Made by a program: the position numbers and the translations under genes
From: Coniferiporia sulphurascens
Taxonomy: Eukaryota > Basidiomycota > Agaricomycetes > Hymenochaetales > Hymenochaetaceae
Direction: 5' to 3'
NCBI GenBank assembly: GCA_002794785.1
Contig: NBBA01000010.1
Location: forward strand, 1 to 64,000
Length of the DNA stretch: 64,000 nucleotides
The notes under the pieces: generated by a model
Told to the model about the DNA's origin: nothing
The model's input: the letters and a program-made list of their open reading frames with translations, nothing else
The model's database searches: none
In this document: positions 1-12,900 of the stretch, piece by piece
Numbering within the stretch: the stretch's first letter is position 1
Layout: each line of letters opens with the position of its first letter

Positions 1-3000
1 TTTCTCTCCCGGTCGTCCGGTACGGGGCGGAACTAAACACAGCTGAGGACAGCCTCAATATTTATTTTATTTTATTCGAGGTATCCCAGCGGATCATCCC
101 CATGCCGCGTCATGCAGCCCATACCGAGGACTCCATTCGCTCGGTCGCGCTCGGCTTCGCTCCTTGCCCGTTTCCCCCAACTTTCGCGATTTATGTGGGG
201 ACACGCCGTTCGGGCGTGCCTGTAGCGGTCGTGGTCCGTGGGAGACGTTAGCCTCCATGCTCGTTCGTCGTTCGTCATGTCTCTCTTTCCGCTAACACAA
301 CGCGTCCACTCGATCGACGACTGACGACTGATCGTCCAGCCGTTCAACCCAGGTATGTTCACGCCGCCAGTGGGACGAGACGAGCCCGGGGTTGGGGCCA
401 GACGCTCAGAACATAGGTGCGCCAACCTGGTGACGATACACCACTGCGCAAAGCCATAGGCACGGACAACCGACCGTCGCACCAGCGCATCATCGTATCG
501 CCAGCGCAGCGCTACGCCGTGTCGGGCTCGCGCTCCCGAAAGAGTTACACCGAGCACGCAGAGCCCGCCGTCCAATCGTCGTTTGTGCCCAGTGCCCCGT
601 GCTCCGTGTCTCATCTTATCCCCCATTCCTCGCTCATCCGTTCGTATCTCGCACCCTCCCGAAAGAGTTACCCCGAGCGCGCCCCTTACCTCGCTCCCGT
701 CGGGCCTGGGTGCTTCTTCTATCCTCACCCCCGCCCCCTCGCCCTCGCCCTCTCTTTTCGCTTCCGTTCGCCCTTCTGTTCTCCTCGATCCGCACCCTCA
801 AAACTCTCTCTCCATTCCTCGCCCCCGATCCCGATCGAAGTTCCCGAGTCCAAGGCCGACTCTGACGCGTCTTTGTGCTCGCTTCATGTTTCGTTTGCTT
901 CACCGACGACGACCGAGCGGCCGAGCAGAGCACCCAAGCGCCTCTAGACTCCATTTTTTCTTTTTCTTTCTTTTTTGATTTTTGATTTGATTTTAGATTC
1001 CAACCTTATCTATACTGACGTTTGAGCCACTGACGACGACGGCTGACGCAGGGGTCGATGCCGAGCGGATGCCATCTGCGTCGGCTTCGGCTACGGCTAC
1101 AGCTATACCACTTGCAGCAACGCCGGCCTCTGGTCTACATTCCCAAACATCAATCTCCTCTAAATTAAATGACCCGCACTTCAGGGGCCCCCCTCACGGT
1201 TACCAGTTGCTCAAGCCACGATTGGTCAGAACTAGTATCCCCGCTTTAAAAATAAACTTCCTTCAGCTTCCGTGCCCATTCCCCGCTCGTCGTTACACGT
1301 GTGAGCGCGATCAACGCTCGCTCGCCGTCCCTCGCCGCGCCCGGCATTAGCGTGGTCCCCGATGGGAAATGAGGTCGAAGCCGAAGGAAAGAAGATGGGC
1401 GCAAGATCGATTGTATATATGCGTACTCGATATACGCACGGTGTGATGCGCGATGCGGTCTTGAATGGCTTTCGCTGGCCGTCGGCGTGCCTCGTGTATT
1501 CTCCGACCGGCTTCGTCCCGTCCTGTCGAGTTAATTTACGGTTCTTTCTGATTTAATCTCCCGTTCATTTCCCTCCTTGCCATTTTCTTTTCCGTCTTTT
1601 CCTTCTGTTCCATTTCTTTTTCCCGCTTTCTGTTCGACTTTCATCCAGGACGCGGAATGTACGAGTAACACATTGAGATACGAGATTCAACCAAGCCCGG
1701 TAGCCGACGGTCGACATCGACCTCAAGCTTAAAGGTTGCAGTAACTAAGCGCAGTGTATGTAATCCTGCTTACATACTCGACGCCGAGCGTCGATCATTC
1801 GGCTAACATCGGCAGTAGTCAGCACGCGAAAGGAAAGCTTAAAGCAGAGCATATGCGCACAAACCCGAGCTATCGTAATTTGTACTGTGCCGATTCTACC
1901 CCCGAGCAATCTCCCCCTGGCTCAAATCCCGTCTTCTAGCTAACAAGGGAAGGAAAATAAAGAGAGTTCACGTGCTGAACTTGAAGTAATGCTATCCATC
2001 AACGCTCAAAGCCACCGACTCAAGCCGCCCGTCTAGAGTACGCTCTAAAGTCGAGACTAGAACCCCCGTCCCGACTGGATGCTGGGAAACCCAATAAGTA
2101 AGTAATGGATGGGTACCAGAGTATTGGCTTATTGTCTTTTTGCTTCTTTTGGAACTTGAACTCCGGAGCACCGCTATCCCGGACTTTGGGTCCTGGAGTC
2201 TGAGACCTAGGCCTCTGAAAAATTTTCGCTGTTTTCCCCACATTCATGAGGGTATCCGTGTCCATTCATCTTCTGTACTAGCTATAGTGTGCTTAGCTCG
2301 TTTAATTGAGCGTCGTAGTGCTTAGTGGACCCCACTGTCTGACGTCCGGTGCTCGATATGCGGAGTTCGGAAGGCCTCCTCAGGCATCAGGAAGCGAGCA
2401 GCGTGCTCGCCGGCGCTAATCCCGCCCTAATTCAGGCGATTGCCCCTTGAGGTTCGGGACCCCAGCGCATTGACTGTGTGGGAGCGCGGAGGCGAGTTTA
2501 CTGGACGCAGAAAAAAAGTGTGCGGAGGGCCCGGGCTTCGGAGGATTTACAGTAAATCAGAAATAGGAATCCAGAATTAGTGAGAAGCTCGAGTGAGGGG
2601 ACGCAGATGGAGGTGAGAGCTGGACCCGGAGGTGAGCGCGTGTTTGGGTTTGCGAGGATGGAGGCTGTTCCTGGACGGGCCCGGGGTTGCGTCAGATGAT
2701 GCGTGCATGATGTCGTTTTGATGCCGACGGTCTTAAGGTTGCATTACTGAGGGGGTGTACCAAGCTGCTGGCACTAATTGCTTCTACAATCCCGAACTCG
2801 AACTCGAGCTCGGACGGTGGTAATAGTTTCACTCTCAGTGGGTATGCGAGGTGTACCTTTTTCTCAGCTACACTTGCAAAGGTACGCAAATCGTAATTGC
2901 GGCCGTGTGCGTCCTCGGGCGGCGCCGCCACTAACACAAGTAAGGAGTAACGTCGGGATGTCGTAAGCATTATGGATCCTATTATTGATTTTAATCTCGC

Positions 3001-6000
3001 CGCATTTGCTGATTTCTCAAAGTCACCACCGCCATCTCACTGCCTATTGTATCAGCATGATATTCAGGCACCATATCTTCTAGCACGATACACAGCACGA
3101 TATGATTCTGTCAATATTGATATTGAGATTGATATCGACTCCAACTTTTCTTCTTTTTTCTCTATTCCTTCAGGATTTCCCACGGACGCTTATAGCCCCG
3201 TGCGACTCGGATACAACTCAGTCGCTATTGCTATTGTCTTCCGGGGAAAAACAAAGGGACTCCAAGCTCAGGATGGGCTGCGGGAGAAGAGGGGCGAACA
3301 GAGCTACAGGAACGTGGTCGAAAACTCTCAAGTCTGAATTTTTTTGTTGTTACGGTGGAATCAATACTCGATAGTCAGCTGGCTTTTCCTCTACATTTCT
3401 TTTTCTGTTTCTCCGAGAAAGGACTTGGCTCTGGGATCACATCAAACCGGGGATCAAGCAGCGAGAAAGCTATGCTCCCCCTCGCCCTCCCTTCGTAACC
3501 CGTGCTGCTTATTGTTTAGCCTTCTGACTGATCTCTCGGAGAAAGATTAATGGCGGTGCGCAAAACTGATGTCGGACAGGTTGGAAATGTAGCGGAGTGC
3601 TGATGCAGATTAGACCTACACATGGCTCGTGGTGGCGCTGTCCTAGCAGCGAGCTGAACTCGAGCCCAAAATCGAAATTGGTAGATTCATATACATACAT
3701 ACAAACGGTATTTTGCATCCGCCCTGTGCCCGTCCCCGAGTCCTTTGTCAGGGTTGGATCGATCCGTCGATCTCTCGCTTGGCGGCGTTTACTACACTGT
3801 TTCCTTTCCGGGCCGTACGCGTATTAGTCATCCGTTTCGTCTGATTTTCCGATATGAAGCTTTTTGGACTTTGCATTGAATTTTCTAACTCCTGCCCGCT
3901 ACACCTCGGACAATGTGCATCATTTCTTCATTTACTTTCATCAGCTCGAAATTTCATATTATGCTTAACTCAAGCTGACCTTGATTACATGGCTGGACCA
4001 CAGGAAATGTCTTTCGCTTGTCTTGCTGCCAGCGTCCCGGGCCCGACCTACTTGAACTTGGCTTCTCAATAACGACTAATACTACGTCTAGCTAGATCTG
4101 TCTACCGCATCGGGATAGAACTTGAAGTCCTAATCCTCTAATACCTTGCTGCGATAATACAGGCGTACAGCCCCTATACTGTCGCGGTATCATCTCAATC
4201 GAGGCCACCTCAAGGATGTGTCGGTACCCAATGCGTCGACCTCTGGCGGAGAGGCTCGCTCGTTTATGTCATGTATACCAGCTTTTGTGTTTTATGTGCC
4301 CCCCACTGGCCTGGTAACCCCTCCATACTTCGTCTGGACTCATACAGGTTCCTCCAAAATCCTCTACTAGAGCACTAAAAGACTTAAGTGACGACGCAGC
4401 CAGAACCTGGCACTCTCTCGCATCCTCATCTCCATTCCTGCGTCCTTTTCTTCTCCCGTGTGACTGCTATCTCACTGTCACCCAGGTAACACCCGGCGCG
4501 CCAAAGACGCCAAACCGAAGACTCCACTCCCCCGATCCCAGACTGCCTATTGTGACAATTAAACTGCCCCTCGGAAAACAAAAGACAAAAGCCGTAGCGG
4601 CGTCGCGGACTTGCAAATACCAAGTATATCGCGCGCCATCGGCTCGAAGGGAGACGAGCCTAATCCTAATGCTTAATCCAAATCAGGATTCGAGCAGGTA
4701 TGGAGAGGAAACACACAATTGCGATTTGGATGCCTCGAAGCTTCTGTAGTAGGGGCCCTGGAAACCCGAAACCGTACGCACGGATTCTTGTGAACTCTGT
4801 TTTCTTGCTCAGTTTTTCGGCTTTCTCGTTGTTTGACGTAGTGGGGCTTCGTCCCCCCCCCCTCCTCGGAGGCCGCCGATCCGCAAACCCGCTGACCCAA
4901 TCATTTCGGCCCAGGACTCGGTGCTTTTTCTTTTTTCTTTTTTTGACTTTAATTTGACTTTAGCTTTGCACTCGCACCTACCTGAGCGTTGATTCACGCC
5001 GTCCCCAGTGCTGTGAGGCTTCCCGAACGGCCTGAGACAGCCTCGTTCCTCCTCTTCCGAAGAACGGTTTATTGTCCTCCCCCCTTGTCTGGATCCCCCC
5101 CCTTGGTAACCCAGCTCGTTCTTTATCTTCTTTTATGCTTCAATTTGACTGTATGTGGGTGCACGGCCCCGGACACGGTTGAAGGAGTCAATCTTGGAGA
5201 GAGGGGCCTTTACCAGCGCAAGAAAGGTGCCACGGCCTTCCAATTTCGTTTCTTAAACTTTTCTTCCCGCGAACAGTTTCGCACTCAGCGAAACACATTT
5301 CAGCTAGATTGACTATGAAGGAGTCAGACTGAGAGGCAGGTTCGAATAATGGACCGGCTCACGCTCCGACACTTTATTGCCTCGTTTTTATTTGCTTCCG
5401 TAGTCGGTGCACCACGAGTTAATCGATACGGAATCAAAACCGCCTAGTACCTTCCTGCCAGTGAACAACCACGCGTTTGCATTCACGACCGCGCCGCGCT
5501 ATTGTACTCGCGTTTGCGTTCTTCTCGTCGTCTGACACGCATTTCCCCTGGCAACCTCGACGACGACGACGGTGGTAACGACCAAGCCGAGGTAGATTCA
5601 GACAATAAAAAGGTAAAGTAAAGTGAGCAGCGACTGCCAGACACGCGCGCACGCAAACTGCTTCCGTCCTTTTGTCTCGCAGGTTTAACGTACGAGGGCT
5701 TGGTCGTAGTCAAGGGCCCGCAACTCAAAGTGAGAGATGCGCCGCCCGCCCATCCGCATGATGCCATCCGATCGCCCGAGTTAATTATACTGCATCCTCC
5801 TTTAGTCAAGAAGGACCGGAGTGTTGAGGGCTCGTACACCTTCGTCCGCGGTCTACGCGCGCTGATTTGGCCCAATCCTTTTTCCAAATCGCCGAAAGTC
5901 AAGACCAAGCCAATCCTCTTCTTCCCTTCCTACGCGCCCGCGAACTCCGGGCACCATGAGTTCAAAGCCTATTTTTTCTTTCTTTCCCTATCCCCGCTGC

Positions 6001-7420
6001 TGCTGCTTATTGTCTTCGCCCAAAACGGTATAGAATAGACCATGATGACTGCCCCCGATCTTGCCTTTTGGGGCACACCCCAGTCAGTGCGCGCGCACGA
6101 TTTTAAGATTTTAATTCTACCCGTTTTCGTATTGAGATATGGACACTTCTCTTCCGAGGGGGAGAGGTGCGCACATTGGTACTGAATCCTATCTGAGGGC
6201 TTGTGTCGTTTTTCCGCCTGCCGGGGGGGAAAGGGGAAAGAAGACTAAAGGGCGGAGAGCGGACGGGTCGTCCCGGGGTGATCGCACGAGATAGCGTACC
6301 GGACCTGGCGCTCGGTGTATGCTCACGGTAGACAATAGAGGATGGTTGGAGGTTGCTACGGGAGTTTCATGCTCGTCGCGCAGCAACGGCGTAAGTTGGG
6401 TACCTTGCGGCGTTCCGAAACCGTCGAGGTCGTGTTCAGCTTAGCTTGCATTCTTATTTTATTCTATATTTTGCAAGTTTTTCAAGGAAATTTCTTACAT
6501 AATTATAATGCGTAATTATTACGTCATATGGAGCCGGCCCTCAACTCTAACGCGAGGACACGTCGAGGCAACGATGGTCATAGCAACTTCCAACAGCCGC
6601 GTTCGAGGTTGCAGCGTTGAATTTCTCCCCTTGACCTCAATCCAACATCCTCTCAACTAGTCGTCGCAGCAAAAATGTACTCGTACTTGTTATATTTCGC
6701 ATCTATCGAGCAATCCAATCCAATCCAATCAAGTGTTCATCCCAAAACTCCAAAAAGTGACGTGGTTGAACTTTTTTTGTATATTTGCACCGCACAATGG
6801 GCGAAGCAGAAGAGAAAAAACAAAACAAAAACAGGTGAAGTAAACAGACAGTTGCTGGGGTACAGGAAGGGGTGGGCACAGACACAACACAACAGTATTT
6901 GGTGGGTTCGAAGCACAGACGAAATAACAAAAGAAAAAGAGGGAAGTAAAGAGAAAAAGAGACAAGGAAAGGAAGGGGGATACCGCATCTCGGTGAAAAG
7001 GAGTAGGGTGTGAAGGAGCGCTGACGTAATCCGTTAACAATAAAAAGGACACACAAGAAGTTCGCCGCCTAACGCGACGAGCGACGAGGTGCGTGGAAAA
7101 GAGATGTACAGCAAAACTAATGGTCCTTGCTCTATGGACAGGAGCCGACTCCGAACGATCATCAAGACCAATAAATAGTCGGAGAGAAAGAATCGTCCGG
7201 TTGAAGGGAAAGGCGGAAGGGCGTAGAGGTGAAGGATGTCGTGTGTAGGGCTGAAAGGAGGGGGAATGCAAGGAATAGATAGAAAAAGAACAAAGGGGAG
7301 GGAAATAATAGAAAAAACACACAAGTAAGTCATGCTGCCATTCGTCTCGTCTTGTTAATCGTTCAAATCGTTCGGTTCGTAGCCCCCTAATCCTACAACG
7401 TCCACATCGTGTACGCCGTA
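1..7420. other. Gene-poor region downstream of the HMG-box gene
   Basis: No reading frame here has the length, composition or domain content of a real gene; the long frames at 72-947 are GC-rich overlapping frames on both strands. Visible structure: a 16-bp direct repeat (CTCCCGAAAGAGTTAC at 533-548 and 656-671), pyrimidine-rich tracts near 940-980 and 1555-1640, and a purine-rich block at 6790-7010 that would form part of the 3' untranslated region or downstream flank of the minus-strand gene ending at 7421. No tRNA, rRNA or transposon ends were recognised. Confidence 0.5.
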
Positions 7421-9725
7421 TCATAACTGCGACGTATCGAGGAGTTCTTCGAAGTTGAAGTGCATTGCGTATGGGTCCATGGTGTGCTCGCCGACCAGTT
7501 CGTCCATGCTCATCATGGGATACTCGAACGGCGGCATCGAGGACATATCGAGGACCTCATTCGTGCCCATCATCGAGAACCCCTGACCCTGTACCTGTGT
7601 ACAGGAGCTGTCGCCATTTGCGGGCGAGGATGAGTCGTCGACCGGTCCGAAAACGATGGGCATCGCCCACGAGGGCAGACCCAATGTCTCGTCCCAGTCG
7701 TGTCCGGACTGCGGCGACTCGGGTAGCCCAAGCGGTGCAGCACGCTGTGGCACCTGCAGGTGCGTCCGCGTGTTGGAAAATTGTTGTTGGTGAGGGCTCG
7801 GGAAGTAAAGGCGGTGAGGTTGGACCGAGAGTGTAGACGAAGGCGCCGGTGCGGACAACGGACCACTCGCCGAAGGAGAAGACGGTATCGCGATCTGCGA
7901 GAGCGCCCGTGCACGCATCGGCTTGGCCGTGTCCGGAACCTGCTGCTCGTATACCTGGAACATTGAATTGTGCTAAACAAAGGTCAGCGATCGCTCCTTA
8001 GTCATACATTGTCATGGAAAGACTTACGTGCATCTCGCCGCCAGCAGTCGAGAAGTCCGAGACCTGCCCAGACAAACTGGCGAAGCCCATCGCATTCATT
8101 GGGCCCGCGGGGAATTGGAAGTTCTGCATCGCGCGTTGCTCCTGCCGACTGAGCCCTGCGAAACCGTCGTTCACGTCCTCCGATGCGCACGTGTCGTCGC
8201 CCTGGGAACGAGACTGGTCGACTGGGGAGGGCGAGGACGAGACGGAGCTGGAGGCTGAGAGGAGCGTCGGGATCTTGATCGTCGGCGGGTACGTGGGCGG
8301 AGGCGTCGAGGCACCCGGTGCAGATGTCGAGCGGCGGCCTTGGGGCAGTACGAAACTTAGCGGGCCGGGGTTTTGCGTCGTCTGCGTCGGCACCTGGGCG
8401 GACAGCGAATGCGAGTGCCCGTGCCCGTGCCCATGATGGCCAATAGGACCCGAATCGAGGGAGAAGCTCGCGAGTGGGTTGCGGGTGTCGATCGAGAGTC
8501 CGTTCCCGAGCGTGGGCAGCATGAAGGACATTGGGAGCGAAAGCTGCCGCGAGGCAGACGATGCATCCGAGTCCGTCATATCGAAGTCGATTTCGCCCAT
8601 CTCGAATTCACCCATCTCGAGTTCATGCGCTCCGAGCTCGCGGTACGAGGCGAGCCGCTCGTTCATGTAGCTGTCTGCGGAGTCGAAGTCGGTGTACTCC
8701 TCCGAGTCGACTGTGCTTGCAGAGCTCGACGCCGTGCTTGCCGCAGAGCACGAAGAAAGGCCGCGCGCACGCTGGCTTCCCGTGCCCCGCACTCGGCTGC
8801 TCGACTTGTCGCGCCTCTCGCGGCGCTCCTTTTTACCATCGTGCCTCGTCTTACCACCCGCGACTGACGATGATGCGGAGGACTTGCCGCCCTTCTTCTC
8901 CTTAGCGCGAGATGGCTGGTAGACGTACCACGGGTACATCTCCTCATGCTCCTTCTTGCGCTGCTTGGCAAGGTCGTCCCACTGCTTGCGGTCCTCTGCG
9001 GAGAGCGAGCGCCACTGCTGAGAGATGGTCTTGGAGAGGTCCGCCTGACGCTGGCGGCGCGCAACGGGGTCACCCTCGGACGCAGCAGCGGCCTCTGCTT
9101 CGTTCTTTTTGAGGCAGCAATTGCGGCGGAAGAGGATGAAGGCATTTTCGGGTCGCTTGATGTAGTCCTCGTCGCCACGCTTAGGCCGACGCTCAGGACC
9201 ATTGAGCTGGATGGCGTGCACGTGCGGGTTGGGCGGGAGCGCGAGTGAAGAGATGGACGAGCCGCGCCGGCGGTGCGCTAGCGTGATGGGCGCACCGGGT
9301 GCAGCGTCTGGTGCGTTGAAGGACGAAATTTGCGCAGCTGGCGATGCTGTTTGCGTACGAATGCGCTGCTGCGAGAGGCTGCGGCGCGCGGCAGCGCCTG
9401 GTGCTGCGGGTGAGGCGAGGCTGCTGCCGTCATCGTCGCGTTCGAGCTCGAAGGGCGAGGGCGATGTGCTGGGCGTGGACGGCGAAGGCTCGGGTGGGGT
9501 GAGGGGCATTGCGCGGAGGGTGTCGTGTATGTTGGCGGGGAAGGAGAAGGCGCGTGGGGTCGGGCCGTCGAGGTCGAGCATGGGGTGCTGGGGGAAGGAG
9601 AGTGCGCGCGGGGTCGGGGAGAGGATGCCAATTGAGGGATTGCCATGGAAGGACATGGACATAGACATTGCGTCCATGTCTGCGTCGTCGTGGAGGTGCG
9701 CTTGCGCTGCAGAGCGGAACGGCAT
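7421..9725 (-). CDS. HMG-box transcription factor
   Basis: This is a nuclear DNA-binding regulator with one HMG box at about residues 188-272. The box shows the RPENAFILFRR start typical of the MATA/Rox1-like fungal subclass, then SKTISQQWRSL and a KQRKKEHEEMYPWY end. The flanks are long, disordered and rich in Ser, Pro and His. Two exons are supported: 9725-8028 and 7972-7421, joined in phase 0 across a 55-bp intron (donor GTAAGT at 8027, acceptor TTTAG at 7973), giving 749 residues. An alternative 5' end exists: an ATG at 9900 opens a 58-nt exon ending at a GTAAGT donor (9842) that can splice in frame to an acceptor at 9707, replacing the first residues. The mating, development or stress role of its subclass relatives cannot be assigned from sequence alone. 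It is isolated: no other gene is seen within 7 kb downstream or 12 kb upstream. Confidence 0.88.
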
Positions 9726-9842
9726 TGGTCAACAATAGCCAAGGGAAGGGAAGGGAGGAAAGGAAAGAGGGAGGGAGAAGAGCAAAGTGAGTGGGGGGAG
9801 CAGGCTTATTGTGTTTCAGACCAGGGTACTAGTAGTACTTAC

Positions 9843-9900
9843 ACTTTGCTGTGCAGGGAAGGAGGCCGTCGCGGTCGTCGCGGGATCGTAGGACGGGCAT
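9843..9900 (-). other. Possible alternative first exon of the HMG-box gene
   Basis: On the minus strand an ATG at 9900 opens 19 codons and one extra base, followed by a consensus GTAAGT donor at 9842. Joining it to the CTGCAG acceptor at 9707 keeps the frame of the HMG protein (phase 1) and removes a 136-bp intron. That intron is longer than the others in the window. Without transcript data it could equally be a 5'-UTR exon. Confidence 0.4.
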
Positions 9901-12900
9901 GGTTGGAAGGGAGTGCTGAGGACAATAAATGAGGGGAGGATCGGAGTCTGTTAGATGGCGGACTAGCGCTAGCCGTCGCTGGCTGCCCGAGAATGGAGGG
10001 GCTGGGTGTGGAGGATGAACGAAACAAAAGAGATCGGGGATTTATAGAGGAAGAGGGAGGGAGGGGAGGCAGATGGCGCCGACCGGACGAAGGAGTAAAT
10101 ATAAATGTAATACGGCATACTATCAATTCGCGTTCGCTCGCTCGCTCGCTCTATCGCGGGGAGGACTGCTGGACCCTGAGGGGCCGGTCCTGACTGATTA
10201 CAGCAGCGAACCTGCATCCGGGTCTTGTGTACAGCCTTCCTTTTCGGGAAGACATTCCTTTTTCTATTCATTCCATTTTTCGCGTCAAAACACCCCCAAA
10301 CACGTCTTTCTTATTGTTCTCCCTCCCTCAATCCCAGCGGGCGCGGACGCGGACGCGGACTCGGACCTACGAGCTCTGACTGGGTGAGGGGTGGGTCCAT
10401 CCTCGGCTCTCGTTTCTGTTCTCCGCCTTGCCCGCTACAGCCTAGCGGAGCATTGCAACGGCTGAGGCTCGGGACCCTGTTTAATATCCACGTACTGTAC
10501 GTACCCTAGCGGGAAATCGATTTCATTTTGTCATTCTGTCTTTTCCACCCGACGACACGGGAGCATTAGCGCATTCCTGCGTAATAAATCTCCTAGTCGT
10601 GCAATGCAATGTAAGTGTATTAATAAATAAATAAAAATGAATACATAAACAAGCCAAAGGGAAATGAATGGGGAATTGGAAATCCCGCGGACCGAGGCGT
10701 TGGGGCGGACCTGCCCCGGGACTCGCCCCCCGGCACTGACGTAAGCGGGTGCGGCACGAGTTCGGCGAATCCGCATCGGGAGAAAAGTGACCTGGACTTT
10801 GGCTGAACTCGGAGGCGGATCCCCTTCCCTCCGATTGCATTCCTGAAATCTCCTCTTTCGGCAAGTGCTAATACGCGCACGAGAGAAAAAATTTTTATTG
10901 CGTGTCTGGCACTCTGTCTCGCGCTTTGTCTCGGAGAGGATGGATGTGCTGCATGCATATGGCGGGCTTGCTGGGAAGAGGTTAGACCGTGTCTCTCCGC
11001 CGTTCCGGCGATCAACGACCTGCGGTCTGCTCGGATAGTAAGTCTGCAGTTCTGAAGTCACCGGCCGACCTTCGAGGCGGGTGTTTTGGCTGGCTCAGCC
11101 CCCCGAAGTCGAAGCCCTCTCTCTCTCTCTCTTTGAGATTGAGATCGACTGCGGCGCACCTCGGTGCAAGTATTCACATCCCCATCCCCGCCCGCTTTTT
11201 CACGTGTGATGCGCGATGTGTTCAACAAAGGGCCAAGGCTAGTCTACCCCGGATCCTGAATACTGAATCGTGATCCTTCCGCAGCGCACAGAACACAGAG
11301 TACAGCGTCCACATCAACTCTTCGATATGACTAGTACCCCAATTTAGTAAAAGGCTGCAAACTTACTAGTGCCGATCACGAAGCGCTGGATGTGGCCCGT
11401 TCGGCCGTACACGCAAGGGCCCCTCTCCAGGCGGTTTCCTCCCTCATTCCTTAGGGCTGTGACGCTGCGGACACAAAATAGCTGATTGCTCTTAGGTGGT
11501 TCGTGATCGCTATATCCTGATTTGTGATTCGTGATTCGTGATTCTGCGACGGGGTGATGCTGCACTGCACCGCACCGCACAGCATCATATCTAGCAATCG
11601 GCTCAATCACTGATTGTGCTGTTTGCCTGGCCGGCACGTCCTGCACATCGGGTACCAGCGTCATCCACCGGGAACCCCAACGGACCATCGTCAATAGTTC
11701 ATCTGGTATCGAGCATCGCCCGTAGTCCGTTCGCATCTACGTCTGCATCTGTATCTACATCCACATCCTGAGCAGCAACACTGAAGCATAGACATCTTCA
11801 CAGTGCAGATGGGGCGGACGACGTCCCGACGGGCCACCAGCGGGACTGGTGCACAGGGGCGGATCACTCGGCTGCATAGCGACGCGGCGCCCCGCGACAA
11901 CATCGTCTAGCACTCCGAAGGCAGGCAGGCGATGTTTAACTGTGATATCGGAACAGGTATAGGTGCCATTTCCATCCTCATCCCCGCTGAGGCCGGCCGT
12001 ACGCGTCTTCTAGTCCTAGTGGCCCCTGGCCCCTTGTGCGCGCGCCGCCTGCCCGACAACGCACGATTCTGAAGTCCAGATCTATAAACACCGGAACGGG
12101 CCTCTCGGGGCTAGGCAGTGCTACATGGTGTGCACCGCCCGCCGCCGCCGCTAACACTGTGGTGCGGCGATCATGGCTGATCCCGTCCGTATGACGCACT
12201 TGTGCCTCTCCGGTGTGCCCTTTGCTATCCGCCAACTAGCGCTGGCCGCGGGAGTGATTAATGTTGGTTAACAGGCGTCTGACTACTGGGCCTTAGCGTG
12301 AGTGAGTGTGACTGACTGGAGGTCTGACGCACTAAGCACTAATAGCTAACTGTCTACCGACTGACTACAGGGCCTGAGCGTGAGTGCGGCGATCAGGGAA
12401 ATGAGAAGAAGAAGGACAGTAAAACGGAGGCGAAGGTGCGGCTGTTGCATTCGCGGATACAGATGCAGATACAGATACAGATTCCGATGCACAAGGCAGC
12501 ATACACGCGCGATACACGATACACACCAACGACAAAGGGCTGCAGAACTCTTCGCGATATGATAACGCAGAAGAGACGCGTAACGCGGTTACGGGGTGTC
12601 TGTGCCTGCCGATCTTGCGTTTTGACTTTGCGTTGCGTATATCGCGTATGTTGGATGATTCGACCGAGCGACGGAGGGTGAGTCATTCCGCCTCCCGCCC
12701 ATTCGCTCCCGCTCGCTTATTGTATTCTTTGCGCTTCTTTCGCGCGTTTCGTCTCTCTTCTTTCCTTCAATATCCAACCCTGACTTCCGCTCTCTGTTTC
12801 ATGGTTCTATTGACTTCGTCAGGGTGCACTCAGAAATCATAGAGTCATATCTTTTTTTCGCGGAAGCAAAACAAAGGAAACAACAAGGACGCATGAAAGA

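Noticed and set aside
72..947. Possible genes at the left end of the window
   Set aside because: Overlapping frames on both strands, low complexity, no domains and no consistent splice structure.
8663..9738. Several long frames on both strands overlapping the HMG-box gene
   Set aside because: They are by-products of GC-rich third positions; only the minus-strand frame encodes a domain.
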